A stretch of 64,000 nucleotides of DNA from Actinoplanes sandaracinus (GTDB lineage: Bacteria > Actinomycetota > Actinomycetes > Mycobacteriales > Micromonosporaceae): contig NZ_JASCTH010000020.1 in NCBI RefSeq assembly GCF_030009775.1, positions 141,071-205,070 on the forward strand, read 5' to 3'. Position numbers and translations under genes: made by a program. Shown piece by piece: positions 34,429 to 43,902 of the stretch. Within the stretch, counting starts at the first letter, position 1, and each line of letters starts with the position of its first letter. The notes below the pieces were generated by a model that did no database searches, was not told the origin of the DNA, and was given only the letters and a program-made list of their open reading frames with translations.

Positions 34429-34593
34429 ATGGCCAAACTGGCCACGTTCATCATCGCGACGTTCGCCGGGGGCATCCTCGGGGTCGTCGGCGTGTTCGCG
34501 GCGGCCAGCGCCGTGAACCCGTCCGCCGACCACGTCGCCAGCGTGAGCAAGACCGATCCGCAGCAGGGTGCGGCGGCGTACGGCGCTCGCTGA
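34429..34593 (+). CDS. DUF2613 small membrane protein
   Basis: 54 residues. One hydrophobic segment (FIIATFAGGILGVVGVFAAA) is followed by a short polar tail with SVSKTDPQQG. It matches the small actinobacterial DUF2613 family, which in mycobacteria sits next to aftD. ATG 34429 is preceded by GGGGAGGAAAG, a strong ribosome site. Function unknown; the position next to an AftD gene supports a link with arabinosylation. Confidence 0.8.
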   Translation: MAKLATFIIATFAGGILGVVGVFAAASAVNPSADHVASVSKTDPQQGAAAYGAR

Positions 34594-34601
34594 CGTTGAC
34601 C

Positions 34602-34635
34602 AAAAAGCCGGCCTTCTTCGGAGGGCCGGCTTTTC
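34602..34635 (+). terminator. Rho-independent terminator after DUF2613
   Basis: AAAAGCCGGCC and GGGCCGGCTTTT flank a nine-base loop and end in a T-run. A classical terminator. Confidence 0.85.
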
Positions 34636-34713
34636 TGGCGTGTGGGCCGGGTCGCCCCGCGGTTGAGCCTCTACCGGCGTGTGGGCCGGGTTCCCGGCGG
34701 GTGAACCACTGAG

Positions 34714-35895
34714 TCAGCGGACCGGCTGGTCGGCCGGGACCTGCTGCCCGCCGCCGAGCTGCCGGGCGACCACGTCGGAGAACCCGTCGCCGGCCTTCTC
34801 CCAGGTGAACCGGCTGGCGTGCACCGCCGCGGCCAGGCCCATCGCGGTGCGCCGCTGCGCGTCCAGCAGCAGCGCCCGCACCTGCAGGAAGAAGTCGTAC
34901 TCGTTCTCCACAAGCACGCCGGTCTCGCCGTCGGCCATCGCGTCGGCGACACCGCCCGCGGAGCGGAACGCGACCGAGGGCGTGCCCCGCACCCCGGCCT
35001 CGACGATGGTGAGACCCCAACCCTCCTTGAGCGAGGGCATCAGGAGCAGCCACGACGAGCAGAGCAACTCGTGCTTGGCCTCCTCGGAGACGAAGCCGGT
35101 GAACCGCACCCGGTCCTCGATCCCCAGGTCGGCGGTGAGCTGCCGCAGCGGCTCGTCCCACCAGCCCTGACCGGCCACCACCAGTTCGACCTCGGGCAGT
35201 TCCAGGGCGAGCAGCGCGGTCGCCCGGAGGGCGAACTCCACCCGCTTGTGCGGCACGAGCCGGCCCAGCACCATCAGGCTCGGGTTCGGGGTACGCGGCG
35301 CCGGCGGCATCGTCACCTCGGGCGTCCCGTTGTGCACGACGGAGATCCGGTGCCGGTCGACACCGAGGCCGACGAGTTCCTCACGGGTCGATTCGGAGAC
35401 CGTGACGTACTGACAGCGCCGGTAGACGCGGACCGCCAGGACCGACTCGATCCACCAGCCGATCCGGGCCAGCCGTGGGCCGAACACCACCGGCCACTGC
35501 TCCCGGTGCACGTGGTGGACCAGGACGATCACCGGGCGGCGAGCGTAGAGACGACTGAGGAACGGCATGCCGTTGCCCACGTCTATGATCAGATCCGGTC
35601 GGCCGAGGCGGCGCCGGGACAATGGTCCGATGCCGAGCAGGCCGATCAGGTAGGTGAAGGCGGCCAGAAGGTAGACGGTGTGCCGTCCGCCGCGGCGGAC
35701 GATCCGCATCCCCTCCGGGGTGCTCTCCTCCGCCAGGGCGGTGCCGTAAGCCTGGCAGAGCAGGGTCACGCGGTAACCGCGGCGCACCAGCTCGGTGGCC
35801 ACCCGGTCGAGGTAGAGCTCTGAGCCCCCGCCTTCGGGGTGCTTGGTGTCGCGCCAGTTAAGGAACAGGACGTGACCGCTGCGGGCATCAGTCAT
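34714..35895 (-). CDS. Family 1 (GT4-type) glycosyltransferase
   Basis: 393 residues. GT-B fold: the N-terminal half begins LFLNWRDTKHPEGGGSELYL with the glycine-rich acceptor loop. The C-terminal half has LGRLVPHKRVEFAL, the nucleotide-binding FVSEEAKHELL and the donor motif SLKEGWGLTIVEA with two conserved glutamates. ATG 35895 follows AGGGGAG; the GTG at 35910 is upstream of that site and less likely. It stands alone on its strand between rightward glycan genes and is divergent from the VWA gene. It probably adds a hexose to the same glycan in the cytoplasm. Confidence 0.87.
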   Translation of the reverse strand: MTDARSGHVLFLNWRDTKHPEGGGSELYLDRVATELVRRGYRVTLLCQAYGTALAEESTPEGMRIVRRGGRHTVYLLAAFTYLIGLLGIGPLSRRRLGRPDLIIDVGNGMPFLSRLYARRPVIVLVHHVHREQWPVVFGPRLARIGWWIESVLAVRVYRRCQYVTVSESTREELVGLGVDRHRISVVHNGTPEVTMPPAPRTPNPSLMVLGRLVPHKRVEFALRATALLALELPEVELVVAGQGWWDEPLRQLTADLGIEDRVRFTGFVSEEAKHELLCSSWLLLMPSLKEGWGLTIVEAGVRGTPSVAFRSAGGVADAMADGETGVLVENEYDFFLQVRALLLDAQRRTAMGLAAAVHASRFTWEKAGDGFSDVVARQLGGGQQVPADQPVR

Positions 35896-35999
35896 GGTCT
35901 CCCCTGCCACCCCTACTTGCGAGTACGATTCGCGGTCGCGTCACACTAGGTCAGCTCTGGGAACAACCGCAACGGGCGCGTAACAACGGGAGGAACCGC

Positions 36000-37730
36000 G
36001 TGAGCGATGGGAGCCTCCGATCGCGACCGGAGTTCTGGCCGGTCACGCTGCTGAGCATCGCGCTAATCGCGGTTCTCGCCGGATGGTCTGGATTCACTTA
36101 TGTCGATCGAACCCGTAATGATCCGCGGTGCTCCGAGAAGACCACGCTGAGAGTCGCCGTGGCGCCGAGCATCGCCCCGCCGGTGCGCGAGATCGCCGCC
36201 CGCCTCACTTCCGGCGACGCCTGCCTCGCCTGGTTGGTCGAGGCACGGGAATCGGCGGACGTGCTGCGCGCCGTCGCGCGTACCGCCCCGGATGCCGCTG
36301 TCACCGCCTCCGCATCGGCGTCGGCGAGCAGTTCCGGAGAGAAATCCGCCAGCGCGAGCACCGCCGCCGGCGAGACGGCCGCCCTGGCCCCTGACGTCTG
36401 GCTGCCCGAGTCGACGCTCTGGCTGCGCCGGGCCCGCGCGGCCGGCGCCTTCCAGGTGCCCACGGAGGGCATCTCGGTGGCCACCAGCCCGGTCGTGCTC
36501 GCCCTCGACGAGGGCACCGCCACCAGGCTGCCCAGCGCCGATCTCAGCTGGCCCCGCCTGGTCGGCGCCGCGAAACCACCGGTCCCGGTCGCGCTGCCGG
36601 ACCCGGCGACCAGCCCGCTCGGCTTCGGGTCCCTGGTCGGGATCCGGAACATCGCCAAGGGCGACGCCCCCGGCACGGCGGGGATCATGCGGCGGCTCTC
36701 GCCGCACACCCTCTCGACCGCCGGTGAGGCCGTCCCGGACCCGGTCGGGCCGGGCGGCGGCGAGACCGCGGTGATCAGCACCGAGCAGCAGGTCCTGTTC
36801 GCCGCCGACGGCGGGAAGAAGCAGGTCGCGGTCTACCCGCAGACGGCGGTACCCGGGCCCGACTACCCGTACGCCGTGCTCACCACCGAGGACGAGCCCC
36901 GCGAGTACGCCGCCGGGCTGCTGCGAGCGATCCTCGACGGCACCGGCGTCTCGGCGATCACCGGCCACGGCCTGCGCACCCCGGCCGGCGGCCCCCCGGC
37001 CGGCATCACGAACGCCACCAAGGTCCGCACCACCGACTACCCGCCCGCCGCGCTGCCGCCGGAGACCGACGTCGAGGCCCTGCTCAACGCCTGGGGCGGG
37101 GTGCATATCAGCGCCCGGATGCTGGCCGTCTTCGACATCTCCGGCTCGATGGCCGCGGTGGTGCCCGGCGCGACCGAGTCCCGCATGGAGGCCACCATCA
37201 AGGCCGCACAGGACGGCGTGAAACTGCTGCTGCCCACCACCGAGCTGGGCGTCTGGGAGTACTCCACCGACCTGGACGGCTCCCGGGACTATCGGGAGGT
37301 GGTGCCGGTCGGGCCGATCGGCCCACGCCGTGACGAGATCATCCGGGAGGTCGGCCGGATGAAGGTCGACCCCAACGGCCAGACCGGCCTCTACGACACC
37401 GCGCTGGCCGCGTACCGCGACGCCACCCGCAACTGGACGGCCGGCCGGATCAACATGGTGCTGATCCTGACCGACGGCACCGACGACAACTCCAGCGGCA
37501 TCAGCCGTGCCGAACTGCTGGGGAAACTGGGCGAACTCGCCGACCGGAAACGTCCGGTGCCGATCCTGTTCATCGGTGTCGGCCCGGATATCGACGCCGC
37601 CGAACTGAACCAGATCGCCAAGGCCACCGGCGGCCGGGTCGCTCTCACCGAGAAGCCGTCCGGAATCCGGCAGATCTTCTACACCGCGCTGGCCGAGTTC
37701 AGCTGCCTGCCCCCGGAGTGCCGCCGATGA
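36000..37730 (+). CDS. Membrane-anchored substrate-binding-like/VWA domain protein
   Basis: 576 residues. One N-terminal membrane helix (about 14-35) is followed by an extracytoplasmic region resembling an extracellular solute-binding protein (about 48-330). A low-complexity Ser/Ala insert sits near 100-125. The C-terminal von Willebrand A domain (about 375-565) has an intact MIDAS: DISGSM, the TGL-type threonine and TDGTDDN. The protein is not part of an ABC system here. It is translationally coupled to aftD (ATGA overlap). Such proteins are regular neighbours of AftD-like genes in this family, presumably binding a partner at the wall. Start GTG 36000 after GGGAGG. Confidence 0.8.
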   Translation: MSDGSLRSRPEFWPVTLLSIALIAVLAGWSGFTYVDRTRNDPRCSEKTTLRVAVAPSIAPPVREIAARLTSGDACLAWLVEARESADVLRAVARTAPDAAVTASASASASSSGEKSASASTAAGETAALAPDVWLPESTLWLRRARAAGAFQVPTEGISVATSPVVLALDEGTATRLPSADLSWPRLVGAAKPPVPVALPDPATSPLGFGSLVGIRNIAKGDAPGTAGIMRRLSPHTLSTAGEAVPDPVGPGGGETAVISTEQQVLFAADGGKKQVAVYPQTAVPGPDYPYAVLTTEDEPREYAAGLLRAILDGTGVSAITGHGLRTPAGGPPAGITNATKVRTTDYPPAALPPETDVEALLNAWGGVHISARMLAVFDISGSMAAVVPGATESRMEATIKAAQDGVKLLLPTTELGVWEYSTDLDGSRDYREVVPVGPIGPRRDEIIREVGRMKVDPNGQTGLYDTALAAYRDATRNWTAGRINMVLILTDGTDDNSSGISRAELLGKLGELADRKRPVPILFIGVGPDIDAAELNQIAKATGGRVALTEKPSGIRQIFYTALAEFSCLPPECRR

Positions 37731-40700
37731 CCGTCACCCTCCGGGAGCGGACGCCCACCGTGACCACCGAACCGACCAGTCACCGCCGCCACCTGCTCGC
37801 CCTGGGCGGCGCGCTGCTGCTCGTCGTGCTCGCCTTCGTGCAGCGCCCGGGCCGCATCACCTTCGACACCAAGCTCGACATGGCCGAGGACCCGATCGGC
37901 TTCATGTCCCGGGCCCTGCACCTGTGGAACCCCTGGTCCACCTCGGGCGAGCTCCAGCAGCAGGCGTACGGCTACCTGTTCCCGATGGGCCCGTTCTTCG
38001 CCGCCGGCGACCTCCTCGGCATGCCGCCGTGGATCACCCAGCGGATCTGGTGCGCGCTGCTGCTCTGCGCCGCCTACTACGGCACCCTGCTGCTGGCCCG
38101 CGCGCTGCGGATCGGCAACGACACCGGCCGGATCGTGGGCGCGCTCGCCTACGCGCTGGCACCCCGGATGCTCACCGAAATCGGGCCGCTCTCCTCCGAG
38201 ATGCTGCCGGTGGTGTTCCTGCCGTGGGTGATGCTGCCCCTGGTGCGGGCCGGCCGGATCGGCTCGCCCCGCCGCGCCGCCGCGCTCTCCGCCCTGGCCG
38301 CGCTCTTCATGGGCGGCATCAACGCGGCCGCCGTGGTGATGGCCCTGGTGCTGCCGGGTCTGTGGCTGATCACCCGCCGCTGGGACCGGCGCCTGGCCAC
38401 GCTGATCTTCTGGTGGGGCGTCTGCATCCTCGGGACGACGCTGTGGTGGATCGTCCCGCTGCTGCTGTTCGGCGAGTACAGCCTGCCCTTCCTGGACTTC
38501 ATCGAGTCGTCCGGCACGACCACCGCGGTGACCTCGCTGTTCCAGGCGACCCGCGGCACCAACCAGTGGGTCGGCTACATCGTCCAGGGCGACCCGTGGT
38601 GGCCCGCCGGCTGGACGCTGGTCGACAACCCGGCGCTGATGGCCGCGACCGCGCTGGTCGCCGCCGTCGGCCTGGCCGGCCTGGCGATGCGTGGGCTGCC
38701 CGAACGGCGCTTCCTGATCATCGGCGCGCTGACCGGTCTCACCCTGCTGACCGTGGGCTACGTCGGCACCATGGACAGCCCCTTCGCCCCGCTGGCGCGC
38801 GAACTGCTGGACGGGCCGCTCGCCCCGCTGCGCAACGTGCACAAGTTCGAGCCGGTGCTGCGGCTGCCGGTCGCGCTGGGCGTCGCCTACGCGGCGAGCC
38901 ACGTGCTGACCTGGCGGCGGCTGGGCCTGCGGATCCCGGCGAGCCCGCTGGTCGCGGCCCTCCTGATCGTCGCGGCGGCGCCCGCCGGGATGACGCTGCT
39001 GCGCCCGGGGCCGGGCTGGGCCGAGATGCCGTCGTACTGGCGCGACGCGACCGGCTGGCTCGCCGACCAGGACGCGCAGGCCCGCACCCTCGTCGTCCCG
39101 GGTTCCGGGTTCGCCCAGCACACCTGGGGCCGGACGGTCGACGAGCCGATGCAGCCGCTGGCCGGGGCGCCCTGGTCCACCCGTAACCAGATCCCGCTCG
39201 GCTCCGAGGGCAACATCCGGGTGATGGACACCGTCGAGGCGGTGCTGGAACAGGGCCGCGGCTCACCCGCCCTGGCCGAGTTCCTGGCCCGTTCCGGCTA
39301 CAAGTATCTGCTGGTCCGGCACGACCTGGACCGGTCCGCCTCGGGAGCCCCGCCGATCGCGGTGGTGCGCCAGGCGATCGCAGGCTCACCCGGCCTGGAA
39401 CCGGCCGCCTCGTTCGGCCCGATGGTCGGCACCGGTGGCTCAGACCCGAGCCCGGTCGACGCGTCCGTGTCGGTGCCGGCGATCGAGATCTTCGCGGTCA
39501 CCCGTACCGTCCCGCAGATCTCCGCCACCGCGATCGCCGGCGTGCCGGTGGTCGGCGGCGGACCGGAATCCCTGCTGGGCGTCCTGGAACAGGGTCTTCT
39601 CCACGGTGAACAGCCGACCGTGCTGGCCGGCGAGACGAACGGCACCCTCGGCCTGGCCGCCGGCGAGTCGCAGGCGCGGCCGATCGTCACCGACGGCCTG
39701 CGCCGCCGGGAACTCAACATCGGGCGGGTCCGCGACAACGTCAGCCAGACCCTGACCAGGTCCGAGAAGACCAGACAGGGCCGGGTCCGCAGTGACCTGC
39801 TGCCGTTCGAGGGCAAGGGCCACCAGACGGTCGCCGAGTACCAGGGCATCCGCGCGGTCCAGGCGTCCAGCAGCGCGAGCTACGCCGACTCGATCGGCGC
39901 GACCGACCCGTCCAACATGCCGTTCGCGGCCCTGGACGGCGACCCGGCGACGGCCTGGCGTTCCGACCCGTTCCAGGCCGGCGCCGGTCAGTGGATCAAT
40001 GTGGAGCTGGGCAGCGCGAAGCGGGTCACCGCGGTGACCGTGGACTTCTCCTCCGACCTGCGCGTCGCCGCCCCGGTCTCGGTGGTCCGGCTCACCACCG
40101 ACCAGGGCATCGTGGACCGCGCGGTGCCGGAGACCCCCGGCCCGCACACCCTCTCCACCCTGCCCGGGCTCACCACCGCCGTCCGCGTGACGGTGCTCGC
40201 CCTGCAGGGCGGCTACAAGGGCGCGGTCGCTCTGCGTGAGCTGGGCATCCCCGGTCTCGACGCCGAACGGGGCCTGCGCGCCCCCGACGACATCAAGACC
40301 ACCACCCCGCCGGCGTACGCGTTCGAACGCGACGCGCAGCAGCGTGGCGCCTGCTTCCCGGTGTCCCCGGGGACCTCCGCCGGGATCCGGTGCGACCAGT
40401 TCCTGGCCCGTCAGGGTGAGGAGCCGCTCGGACTGGACCGGTACTTCACCACCCCGGTGGACGCCGCCTACGACCTGCGGCTGACCGCCCACACCCGGCC
40501 CGGCGCGAGCGTCCCGCTCCAGCTGCCGGTCGCCTTCTCGGCGTCGTCGGTGCTGGCCGGTGACGTGACGGTCGGCGCACATGCGGCGGCCGACGGCAAC
40601 CCGGCCACCGCCTGGCTGGCCGAACCGAACGACGACACCGCCACCCTCACCCTGACCTGGACGGGGAAGCGCAGGATCGACCGGGTCCGGGTGGTCGCGC

Positions 40701-42685
40701 CGGAGGCGGCGTCGGCGGGCCGGCCCACCAAGGTGTCGATCCGGGCCGGTGACCGTGACACGGTCGTCGACATCGGCGCCGACGGCCTGGCGACGTTCCC
40801 GGCCGCCTCCGTCGAGCGGCTCGACATCACCGTCCTCAACTCCGAGCGGGTGATCGCCGACCCCCGCGGCCGGGGCTGGCAGGCGCCGCACGGGATCGCC
40901 GAGATAGAGGTGCCCGGCCTGGCCGGGCTGCTCACCCCGGCCGGTGACAGCACGCCCCTGGCGGCCGCCTGTGGCGCCGGGCCCGGCGTCGAGATCGCCG
41001 GCGTCCGCTACCCGACCTCGGTCGCCGGCACCCTCGGCGACGTCCGGGCGGGCCGGGCGCTGGCGGTCACCGTGTGCGACGACTTCGCCGTCGACTCGGT
41101 GCAACTGCCGGCCGGTGACCAGCATCTGCGGACCATCCCGTCGGCGGCGTTCGTGATCGACTCGGCCACGCTCGTCCCGGACGGCGCCGCGGCACAGGCG
41201 CCGGCCGTCACCCACCGGACCGTCACCGTGGACAAGTGGGAGCCCACCGACCGGGCCGTCACGGTCGCCTCCGGCGAGGCGTCGCTGATGGTGGTGCCGG
41301 AGAACCACAACGCCGGCTGGGCCGCCACCCTGAACGGGCAGGAGCTGCGCCCGGTCCGCGTCGACGGCTGGCAGCAGGCCTTCGTGCTCCCGGCCGGCGA
41401 GGGCGGTTCGGTGATCTTGCGCTTCACCCCGGACGACCCGTACCGTACCGGCCTTGCGGCCGGTGCTGGATGCATCCTGCTGGTCGTGGTCCTGGCACTG
41501 CTGCCCGTGCGGCGGCGTGCCGTTCCGGCCGGCCCTCCGCCGGCCCGGGCGAACACCGTGATCCCCGCCGGGGACTGGTGGATGCTCGTGCCGCTGGTCG
41601 TTCTGGTGGTCGTTCTCGGTGGGCCGGCGGGTGCGGCGCTGCTGCTGCTGGCACTCATCGTGCGGCAGGTGCGGCCGCGCTGGCTGCCCGGGCTCGCTTT
41701 CGCGAGCGCCGCGACGGCCGTCGGGGTCGCGGTCGGCGGCCGGCTGCTGGGCCACGGTCAGGATTGGGCGTACGGCGTCGCGGTGCAGTCGGCGATGCTG
41801 GCCGCGGTGTGCGCGGTCGCGGCAGCCGCGGCCCCGTCCGCAGGCCACCCGGAGAAGGAGAACTCAGTGGACGACCAGCCGATCGTCGAGCACCGCGCCA
41901 CCTTCGGCCGGTCGGTGCGGTTGTTCCGCACGTTCCTTGTCGAACAGACCGATCCGGACCGGTTCTACTCGATGCTCGCCGCCGACTCGGTGCGCCAACT
42001 GGCGGCCTACGCCGATCTGGCCGGCGCCCGGGTGCTGGACGTCGGTGGCGGGCCGGGGTATTTCGCCAGCGAGTTCCGGGAGGCCGGGGCGGCGTACATC
42101 GGCCTGGACCCGGCGGTCGGTGACTTCGCCGCCGCCGGCGCCGAAGTGAACGGGATGGTCCGCGGCAGCGGCACCGCCCTGCCGATCCGCACCGGCTCGG
42201 TGGACGTCTGCTACTCGTCGAACGTCCTGGAACACGTCTCCGAACCGGAGGCGATGCTCGACGAGATGGTTCGAGTCACCCGCCCGGGCGGCACCGTCTT
42301 CGTGTCGTTCACCCCGTGGTACTCGCCGCACGGCGGACACGAGACGGGACCTTGGCACCTGCTCGGCGGCGATCGGGCCAGGCGCCGTTACCTGCAGAAA
42401 TTCGGTCGCGAGCCGAAGAACCGATACATGGAGACACTCTTCCCGATCAGCGCGGCGCGTATGATGCGCTGGGCCCGGGCCGCCCGCCGCGCCGGTGATG
42501 TCACGACGGTCGATGTGATTCCGCGGTATCACCCCTGGTGGGCGCAGTGGGTGGCGTCCGTGCCGGTGCTCCGGGAATTCCTGACGTGGAATTTCACCGT
42601 CGTTCTCCGGCGTGAGGGCGAGTCAGTTTCGACAGTCGTTCAGGAAGATGTGGCCAGGGTCTCGCTTCCGGATGTGACTCAGTAG
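37727..42685 (+). CDS. aftD: AftD-like arabinofuranosyltransferase fused in frame to a SAM methyltransferase
   Basis: 1652 residues. Residues 1-about 1380 look like AftD (DUF3367): about eleven N-terminal helices, the acidic first loop DTKLDMAEDP of GT-C enzymes, two discoidin-like carbohydrate-binding regions (about 711-830 and 934-1060), and C-terminal helices. That length equals a complete AftD. Directly after it, without a stop, comes a class I methyltransferase of about 272 residues (VLDVGGGPGYFASEF, then NVLEHVSEPEAML). An in-frame GTG at 41867 with GGAGAAGGAG six bases upstream marks the old start of that gene. AftD transfers arabinofuranose from decaprenyl-phosphate-arabinose outside the membrane; a methyltransferase would work inside. 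Start ATG 37727. Confidence 0.82.
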   Translation: MTVTLRERTPTVTTEPTSHRRHLLALGGALLLVVLAFVQRPGRITFDTKLDMAEDPIGFMSRALHLWNPWSTSGELQQQAYGYLFPMGPFFAAGDLLGMPPWITQRIWCALLLCAAYYGTLLLARALRIGNDTGRIVGALAYALAPRMLTEIGPLSSEMLPVVFLPWVMLPLVRAGRIGSPRRAAALSALAALFMGGINAAAVVMALVLPGLWLITRRWDRRLATLIFWWGVCILGTTLWWIVPLLLFGEYSLPFLDFIESSGTTTAVTSLFQATRGTNQWVGYIVQGDPWWPAGWTLVDNPALMAATALVAAVGLAGLAMRGLPERRFLIIGALTGLTLLTVGYVGTMDSPFAPLARELLDGPLAPLRNVHKFEPVLRLPVALGVAYAASHVLTWRRLGLRIPASPLVAALLIVAAAPAGMTLLRPGPGWAEMPSYWRDATGWLADQDAQARTLVVPGSGFAQHTWGRTVDEPMQPLAGAPWSTRNQIPLGSEGNIRVMDTVEAVLEQGRGSPALAEFLARSGYKYLLVRHDLDRSASGAPPIAVVRQAIAGSPGLEPAASFGPMVGTGGSDPSPVDASVSVPAIEIFAVTRTVPQISATAIAGVPVVGGGPESLLGVLEQGLLHGEQPTVLAGETNGTLGLAAGESQARPIVTDGLRRRELNIGRVRDNVSQTLTRSEKTRQGRVRSDLLPFEGKGHQTVAEYQGIRAVQASSSASYADSIGATDPSNMPFAALDGDPATAWRSDPFQAGAGQWINVELGSAKRVTAVTVDFSSDLRVAAPVSVVRLTTDQGIVDRAVPETPGPHTLSTLPGLTTAVRVTVLALQGGYKGAVALRELGIPGLDAERGLRAPDDIKTTTPPAYAFERDAQQRGACFPVSPGTSAGIRCDQFLARQGEEPLGLDRYFTTPVDAAYDLRLTAHTRPGASVPLQLPVAFSASSVLAGDVTVGAHAAADGNPATAWLAEPNDDTATLTLTWTGKRRIDRVRVVAPEAASAGRPTKVSIRAGDRDTVVDIGADGLATFPAASVERLDITVLNSERVIADPRGRGWQAPHGIAEIEVPGLAGLLTPAGDSTPLAAACGAGPGVEIAGVRYPTSVAGTLGDVRAGRALAVTVCDDFAVDSVQLPAGDQHLRTIPSAAFVIDSATLVPDGAAAQAPAVTHRTVTVDKWEPTDRAVTVASGEASLMVVPENHNAGWAATLNGQELRPVRVDGWQQAFVLPAGEGGSVILRFTPDDPYRTGLAAGAGCILLVVVLALLPVRRRAVPAGPPPARANTVIPAGDWWMLVPLVVLVVVLGGPAGAALLLLALIVRQVRPRWLPGLAFASAATAVGVAVGGRLLGHGQDWAYGVAVQSAMLAAVCAVAAAAAPSAGHPEKENSVDDQPIVEHRATFGRSVRLFRTFLVEQTDPDRFYSMLAADSVRQLAAYADLAGARVLDVGGGPGYFASEFREAGAAYIGLDPAVGDFAAAGAEVNGMVRGSGTALPIRTGSVDVCYSSNVLEHVSEPEAMLDEMVRVTRPGGTVFVSFTPWYSPHGGHETGPWHLLGGDRARRRYLQKFGREPKNRYMETLFPISAARMMRWARAARRAGDVTTVDVIPRYHPWWAQWVASVPVLREFLTWNFTVVLRREGESVSTVVQEDVARVSLPDVTQ
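41851..41869 (+). promoter_or_regulatory. Internal ribosome-binding site and GTG start for the methyltransferase part
   Basis: GGAGAAGGAG, six bases, then GTG at 41867, in frame with the long gene. Independent initiation here would give a free 272-residue methyltransferase (41867-42685) besides the fusion. The codon just before GTG is TCA, one base from TGA. Confidence 0.65.
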
Positions 42686-42751
42686 TAACCTCCTGCAAGC
42701 TCGGCATACATCACTCATGCCACCATCTCGTTTCCACCTCGTGGAGGACAT

Positions 42752-43807
42752 ATGAAGTCCCGCGTCATCGGCACCGTACTGTTCGGTTTCGGCGTCTTGG
42801 CGCTGGTGTTCGCCGGCGGCCTCGCGTTCGTCGTGGCACCGACGGCCAAGCAGCTCCCCTATGACATGGAGCTGACGCAGTCGGTTGCCGAGGCGCCGAA
42901 CGCCCGCTTCATGCAGATCACCAACGGCCAGGTCGTGGTCAACTCCGGCACGTTGCGCTCGACGGTCACCGTCCAGCCCGACTCCGGCTCGACCGCCAAA
43001 CTCGAAGGCGACCTGGACGGCTCCGCACTGGTGTGGGTGGCCGGCCAGCAGGTGCAGCGCACCGACACCGGTGACCTGATCAGCGCCTACAGCACCTCGC
43101 TCGCCGTGGACCGCAAGACCGCCGCCGCCCAGGCCTGGAAGGGCCAGTGGCTGGACACGGGCAGCGACCGGCAGCCGGTCAAGTACGACGGCCAGATCTA
43201 CAAGTTCCCGTTCGGCACCACGAAGGACGGCGCGTACAAGATCTTCGACCGGGACATCCTGGAGAGCCGCCCGGCTCAGTTCGTGAAGACCGAGGAGATC
43301 CAGGGGCTGGAGACCTACCAGTTCACCCAGACCATCCAGAACGAGACCCAGGACGTTCCGAAGGACCGGCTCGCGGTCGCCCTGAGCTCGCTGCTTCCCG
43401 GCGCGACCGACGGCAAGATCCAGTACAGCAACACCCGTACCGTGTGGGTGGAGCCGAACACCGGCCAGTTCATCCGGGTCCAGGAGCAGCAGAAGAAGCA
43501 GCTCGTGTCCACCGACAACCGTTCCGTCGACGTCCTCGACGCGACGTTCGCCTACACCGACGAGACCGTCACCAAGGCGGCCGCGACGGCGAAGGACAAC
43601 ATCTTCCTGCTCAACATCGTCAGCCTCTGGGGCCCGCTCGGCCTGGCCCTGCTCGGCCTGATCCTCGCCGCGGCCGGTGGCCTCCTGGTCGTCCGCGGCC
43701 GGGTCAAGCCCGCCACGGTCGGCGTTCCGGCGCAGTGGACCGGTTCCCCGCGGCACGCCGCGAACACCGAGGCCACCCAGGCCAGCGCCTCCGCCGACAA
43801 GGCATAA
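42752..43807 (+). CDS. DUF3068 (PorA-family) membrane-anchored protein
   Basis: 351 residues. A signal-anchor helix (about 8-30), a long extracytoplasmic beta-rich region and a C-terminal helix (about 295-318) form the DUF3068 layout. VVAPTAKQLPYDMELTQ at the start and FPFGTTKDGAYKIFDRD in the middle are typical. The family is named after corynebacterial porin-like proteins, but channel activity is unproven. It ends the rightward glycan cluster. Start ATG 42752. Confidence 0.8.
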   Translation: MKSRVIGTVLFGFGVLALVFAGGLAFVVAPTAKQLPYDMELTQSVAEAPNARFMQITNGQVVVNSGTLRSTVTVQPDSGSTAKLEGDLDGSALVWVAGQQVQRTDTGDLISAYSTSLAVDRKTAAAQAWKGQWLDTGSDRQPVKYDGQIYKFPFGTTKDGAYKIFDRDILESRPAQFVKTEEIQGLETYQFTQTIQNETQDVPKDRLAVALSSLLPGATDGKIQYSNTRTVWVEPNTGQFIRVQEQQKKQLVSTDNRSVDVLDATFAYTDETVTKAAATAKDNIFLLNIVSLWGPLGLALLGLILAAAGGLLVVRGRVKPATVGVPAQWTGSPRHAANTEATQASASADKA

Positions 43808-43820
43808 CGCACGGCTTTCC

Positions 43821-43863
43821 GCCCGCGCCACCGAGCCTCCGCGCTCGGTGGCGCGGGCTTTTT
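43821..43863 (+). terminator. Strong rho-independent terminator
   Basis: GCCCGCGCCACCGAGC and GCTCGGTGGCGCGGGC are perfect 16-bp arms around a six-base loop, followed by five T residues. It closes the surface-glycan cluster. Confidence 0.9.
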
Positions 43864-43902
43864 CGTCCCTCACAACGCCGGCCCCGGTGACGTGACCTCC
43901 GG

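Noticed and set aside
39440..41848. 802-codon frame antisense to the AftD gene
   Set aside because: Shadow frame with no domain features; the plus strand carries the discoidin-like domains and helices.
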